A stretch of DNA of 64,000 nucleotides from Streptomyces malaysiensis subsp. samsunensis (lineage in GTDB: Bacteria > Actinomycetota > Actinomycetes > Streptomycetales > Streptomycetaceae). This document shows positions 61,171 through 64,000 of this stretch, piece by piece. Under the pieces are notes generated by a model. That model did not search any database. It worked only from the letters and a program-made list of their open reading frames with translations, and was not told the DNA's origin. The translations under genes were made by a program, and so were the position numbers. The stretch is from assembly GCF_024519315.1 (NCBI RefSeq), contig NZ_JANIIC010000029.1, forward strand, positions 56,084-120,083, given 5' to 3'. The first letter of the stretch is position 1. Each line of letters starts with the position of its first letter.

Positions 61171-61445
61171 TTTTTAGGACCCTGCGGATGCCGAAAATTA
61201 TGTCCAGCCTGGTGAGAAGCGTATTTCTGTTCTGGTGAGCTGCAGCGCGTGTGGAAGGGGCTTTGGGCCTGTGCTGGGTGTGGCTTCGGGCGTATACTGC
61301 ACATATGCGATGCCCGGTCACGATGCCAGCTCCCAGGCAACTCGGGACGCAGAGGCCGAAAAGGGTAGACTCCTTTACTCGGCTGATTGTGTTTCAGCGT
61401 GACCTGGGAGAACGGGCCGGAGCACGCCGCTCGGCCTCGACGCAA

Positions 61446-61488
61446 CTGGGGGTCAAGGGGTCGCAGGTCCAAATCCTGTCGTCCCGAC
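61446..61488 (+). repeat. tRNA-Pro(GGG) 3'-half, right attachment-site repeat
   Basis: 43 bp identical to 34450-34492 except for one base in the T loop (GGTCC instead of GGTTC). It is followed by CA, giving a CCA-like end. No 5' tRNA half precedes it. Together the two copies delimit 27 kb. Confidence 0.8.
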
Positions 61489-62163
61489 CAGCGTTTTCGC
61501 AGGTCGAAGGCCGTTTCTGCGGGTAGCGGAAGCGGCCTTAACCGTTTCCCGGCTGGGAGCGATGGGGAGCCCTCTGGGAGCCCTCGTGCTCCCAACTCGC
61601 AGACGTGTCAACGGTGCCCGATTAGTCCGTCACCCGATCCGGTAGACCTACGACGCCGTACCGAGCCCCTGCGCGCCGTTGTCAACCACAGGCCACCGAG
61701 GTCACCCCACCGCTATGGATGCTCTCGGCATCGAGAAGCATAAGGACCCCTTGTCGGCCCTCGACCCCCTTTCGGGGTGGGAGCACGGTGCCGCGCTCCC
61801 CATGCGACAGGAGGGGAGCTGTCGGCTGATGACCTTGGCCGACGTGTTTCCGCAGGCGGCCGACGCTCGGGCGTTGCGGCCGCAAGATGCCTGCCGGGTC
61901 AAGGCGAGGCAAAGCCCCTTGGCGTCTGCCGGCAGACCGGGCACTCCCAGGGAGTGAGCGCCGTATCGGGCTCTGTGGCGCAGTAGCGAGACGGTCGGCT
62001 GGGGGCTTCGGTGTGGATAATAGTGTGCCAAGCAGACCAGCTTCCGTAGGTCCACTTCCGTGTCACCAGACGGCGATGTCAGCGCAGCAGCGTTCCGGGG
62101 GTGACCAGCCGCGTAGCGCTTTAGAACGGCTTCACTGGTTGTGAGCTGGGATTTTCCTTATGG
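61489..62163. other. Intergenic region right of the island
   Basis: About 675 bp without a supported gene. The first bases share a short TTCGCAGGTC motif with the sequence beyond the left repeat. A short plus-strand frame (61679-61957) has no recognised family. Confidence 0.45.
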
Positions 62164-62873
62164 TCAGCTGGCTCGGTGGTACTCGTTGATGAGGCTGGCG
62201 ACGGCTTGTCGGCGTTTGATCCGGGCTGTAGGCAGGGGGATGACGTTCGGATTGTCGCTGGGCGCGAGTTGGTCACGGCCTTGGTGTGGTCGGTGGCTGT
62301 TGAAGTGGTGTGCGTAGTCGTGGAGGATTTTCTCGGCGTGGCCACGGTCGAAGAGCAGGACACGGTCGGTGCACTCTTCCCGTGCCGAGTGGATGAAGCG
62401 TTCTGCGTGTGGGTTGCCGTTGGGGCTGCGTGGAGGGCCTTGGCCGCACTGATGTCGTCGCTGGCGAACACGGCGTCGAAGGCGGCCGTGAATTTCGCGC
62501 GCCGGAATCCCCATCGGGGGTTCTCAGCGCCGAGACGGGTGATCAGGTCGCGGATCTCCTCGGGCAGCGGCGGCCGCCCGGTAGACGGCGGCTGCGTCCA
62601 CTTCTGCTTCACCAGACGCAGGTGCCAGGCCGGCAGGGTGCGCGGTGAGACGATCCGGCGTTCGCGCAGGGCTTGGGGGATCAGTCGGGTCACAACGGCG
62701 AGCAGCGCGCGCTCCGGCCAGCCGGGCTTGGGCGCGGTGACCTGTGGACGCAGAACCGCGAGCTCGTGTCGAAGGATCAGTATCTCCGCATTCTTGGCCG
62801 CAGAAGATCGAGACATCAGGAACAGCCACGCGAAGATTCGCGTGCCGATGAGGTAGACAAGTCGAACCAGCAC
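62164..62873 (-). pseudogene. rve-type transposase with internal deletion
   Basis: GTG 62873 opens a frame like that of the intact transposase at 35002-36099 (LVRLVYLIGTRIFAWLFLM, NAEILILRHELAVLRPQV, GRPPLPEEIRDLITRLGAEN then PRWGFRR). The next ~110 residues, including the first two acidic residues, are lost, and the end resumes in another frame: PNGNPHAERFIHSAREECTD, HHFNSHRPHQGRDQLAP, ASLINEYHRAS. A dead relative. Confidence 0.82.
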
Positions 62874-63094
62874 GAGGACTGATCATGCCGGGTACCTGCC
62901 GGTCAGGTGCGTTGCCTCAGGTCAAACCCGGTGAAGCCATTATGGAGCGCTACGGGTCTCCGCCGCCCGCGCGATGGGCCGTCGGTGGAAGCCCAGGGAC
63001 GGCGGAAGTGAACCGTTCCATTGGATGCGCGGCGGTCCACCTGCCATCGTGTTGATCGTTTCGGCAATTTCGATGGTGATGGAGTGTTGGGCTG

Positions 63095-63889
63095 ATGTTG
63101 CGTATGAACGGGTGGAATCGAGCGATGATATGGGGCACCAGCGGCGTTGCCGCTGCCGTGCTCGCCCTGACCGCTTGTTCGGCGTCCAGTGGAGACGACG
63201 ACACCGAGGGGGCTGGCAAAGGCGAGAAAAGCGGAGCCGCCACTGCGCCCCGACACCAGACTAAGCCGGGCTCCAGCGTCCCGGACGAGTGGGCCCAGTC
63301 GAAGCAGTGGGCGGCGCTGCCGCGCGGCAAGCGCACCGACAGCAACGGCAACGAGGTTCTGTTCCCGCACACCGCCGAAGGGGCCGTCAGCATGCTGTCC
63401 GCCGCGAACTCGACGACCACACAGGGCAGTCGGGACATGGTGGACGAGCAGATGGGCGTCTACGATTCCTACCTGGCCGCAGCCGACCAGACGCCGACGA
63501 ACAAGGAGAAGGTCAAGCAGCGGGCGATCCAGACGGACGCCGCTTTGCGTGAAAAGTTCGGAATCCCGGCCAAGGGCGACATGCCGACGCGCGCATATTC
63601 ACGAGTTCGCACCATCGGCTTCAAGATCATCAAAAAGTCGAAGGACGAGGTCAGCGTCTACATTCTCGCCCGCGTCACCATGAAAGCCGGGGCGATCGAG
63701 AAGACGCACAGCTCCTACACCCGCACTCTCCTGGCCGCCGAATGGGATGGGAACGACTGGAAGATGAGCTCCGCTGCGACCCTCCGTGCCGCGCAGCAAG
63801 TCGAAGGAAAGCCGCGGCCCGCCATGGCCCTCCCAGGGACCAAGAAGTTCAACCGCGCCGGTTGGACCGCCCTCAGGGGAACATCATGA
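63095..63889 (+). CDS. Putative lipoprotein, unknown function
   Basis: 264 residues from ATG 63095 (ATG 63104 possible). A signal peptide with lipobox LTAC (Cys28 from the first ATG) is followed by a charged, disordered linker and a globular domain with alpha/beta character (RVRTIGFKIIKKSKDEVSVY, ILARVTMKAG). No family recognised; lipoproteins of this sort precede membrane proteins in some actinomycete mobile elements. Its stop overlaps a following ATG, so it opens an operon that runs past the window or is broken. Confidence 0.75.
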   Translation: MLRMNGWNRAMIWGTSGVAAAVLALTACSASSGDDDTEGAGKGEKSGAATAPRHQTKPGSSVPDEWAQSKQWAALPRGKRTDSNGNEVLFPHTAEGAVSMLSAANSTTTQGSRDMVDEQMGVYDSYLAAADQTPTNKEKVKQRAIQTDAALREKFGIPAKGDMPTRAYSRVRTIGFKIIKKSKDEVSVYILARVTMKAGAIEKTHSSYTRTLLAAEWDGNDWKMSSAATLRAAQQVEGKPRPAMALPGTKKFNRAGWTALRGTS

Positions 63890-63966
63890 GACGTCGGTTC
63901 GCTGCTCGCCGCTGTCCATGCGCGTCGGGGCCCTTCGGCGGTTGCAAGTCGGGTGCTCACCGATAG
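63886..63966 (+). CDS. Short frame coupled to the lipoprotein gene, possibly a broken gene start
   Basis: ATG 63886 overlaps the lipoprotein stop (ATGA) and encodes 26 residues (MRRRFAARRCPCASGPFGGC...) before TAG. The coupling suggests a real gene start, but the product is too short to classify; a frameshift in a longer gene is possible. Confidence 0.3.
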   Translation: MRRRFAARRCPCASGPFGGCKSGAHR

Positions 63967-64000
63967 TGCGATAACCCATTCGACCTCATAGAGGCGCAGA

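Overview
The window looks like chromosome of a Streptomyces-type actinomycete. Codon third positions are almost all G or C, GTG starts and ATGA/GTGA gene overlaps are common, and several families are typical actinobacterial ones (MmyB-type regulators beside short-chain dehydrogenases, HAAS/PadR pairs, AccE, TAT-exported glycosidases). Much of it is accessory DNA: broken genes, insertion-sequence remnants and one island flanked by tRNA-derived repeats. Everything here was read by eye; no database search was run.

Region 1 (1-8490) holds a P450 3' end, an MHS-type MFS symporter with two copies of a 17-bp palindrome upstream, a MerR regulator, two tandem secreted serine hydrolases (one frameshifted), and an SRPBCC/SDR pair divergent from an MmyB-type regulator. 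Region 2 (8773-17987) is the most coherent unusual locus. A co-directional operon encodes a D-glutamate-cyclase-like DUF4392 protein, an Asp/Glu-racemase-like protein that keeps only one catalytic cysteine, OtnK, OtnC, an Asp-nucleophile alpha/beta hydrolase, a RidA protein, OtnI, and a solute-binding protein without a signal peptide. A convergent GntR/FCD regulator and a divergent APC amino-acid permease follow. The same palindrome (consensus RTATAC-N5-GTATMY) precedes the symporter, the operon and the permease, which suggests one regulon that feeds a nitrogen-containing substrate into the tetronate pathway.

Region 3 (18067-31343) has an HAAS/PadR pair, then a decayed acyl-CoA carboxylase zone with an apparently intact accE. 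It continues with an operon for 2-oxoacid and acyl-CoA oxidation (large indolepyruvate:ferredoxin oxidoreductase, acyl-CoA dehydrogenase, SDR, truncated extradiol dioxygenase, ring-cleavage-product hydrolase), divergent from an Lrp regulator with a perfect 15-bp palindrome between them. A graveyard of fragments follows. Region 4 (31409-34108) carries a complete IS5-type element with perfect 12-bp inverted repeats and a TGA target duplication, and a VapB-VapC-XRE toxin-antitoxin set.

Region 5 (34450-61488) is bounded by two 43-bp direct repeats with one mismatch, each the 3' half of a tRNA-Pro(GGG) gene. Next to the left repeat lies an integrase truncated by an rve-type IS. The cargo looks like a galactomannan-utilisation island: ROK repressor, dipeptide/oligosaccharide-type ABC importer, GH36 alpha-galactosidase (plus a GH36 relic), GH2 beta-mannosidase, a LacI-like sensor with no DNA-binding domain, a kinase-fold protein and a TAT-exported GH26 mannanase. 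Inside it sits a six-gene operon (GT2 glycosyltransferase, FAD oxidoreductase with two lesions, class III aminotransferase, unknown protein, GMC oxidoreductase, MFS transporter) that looks biosynthetic yet has the same promoter architecture as the island's sugar genes. Region 6 (60715-64000) contains IS630 and rve transposase remnants and a lipoprotein gene.
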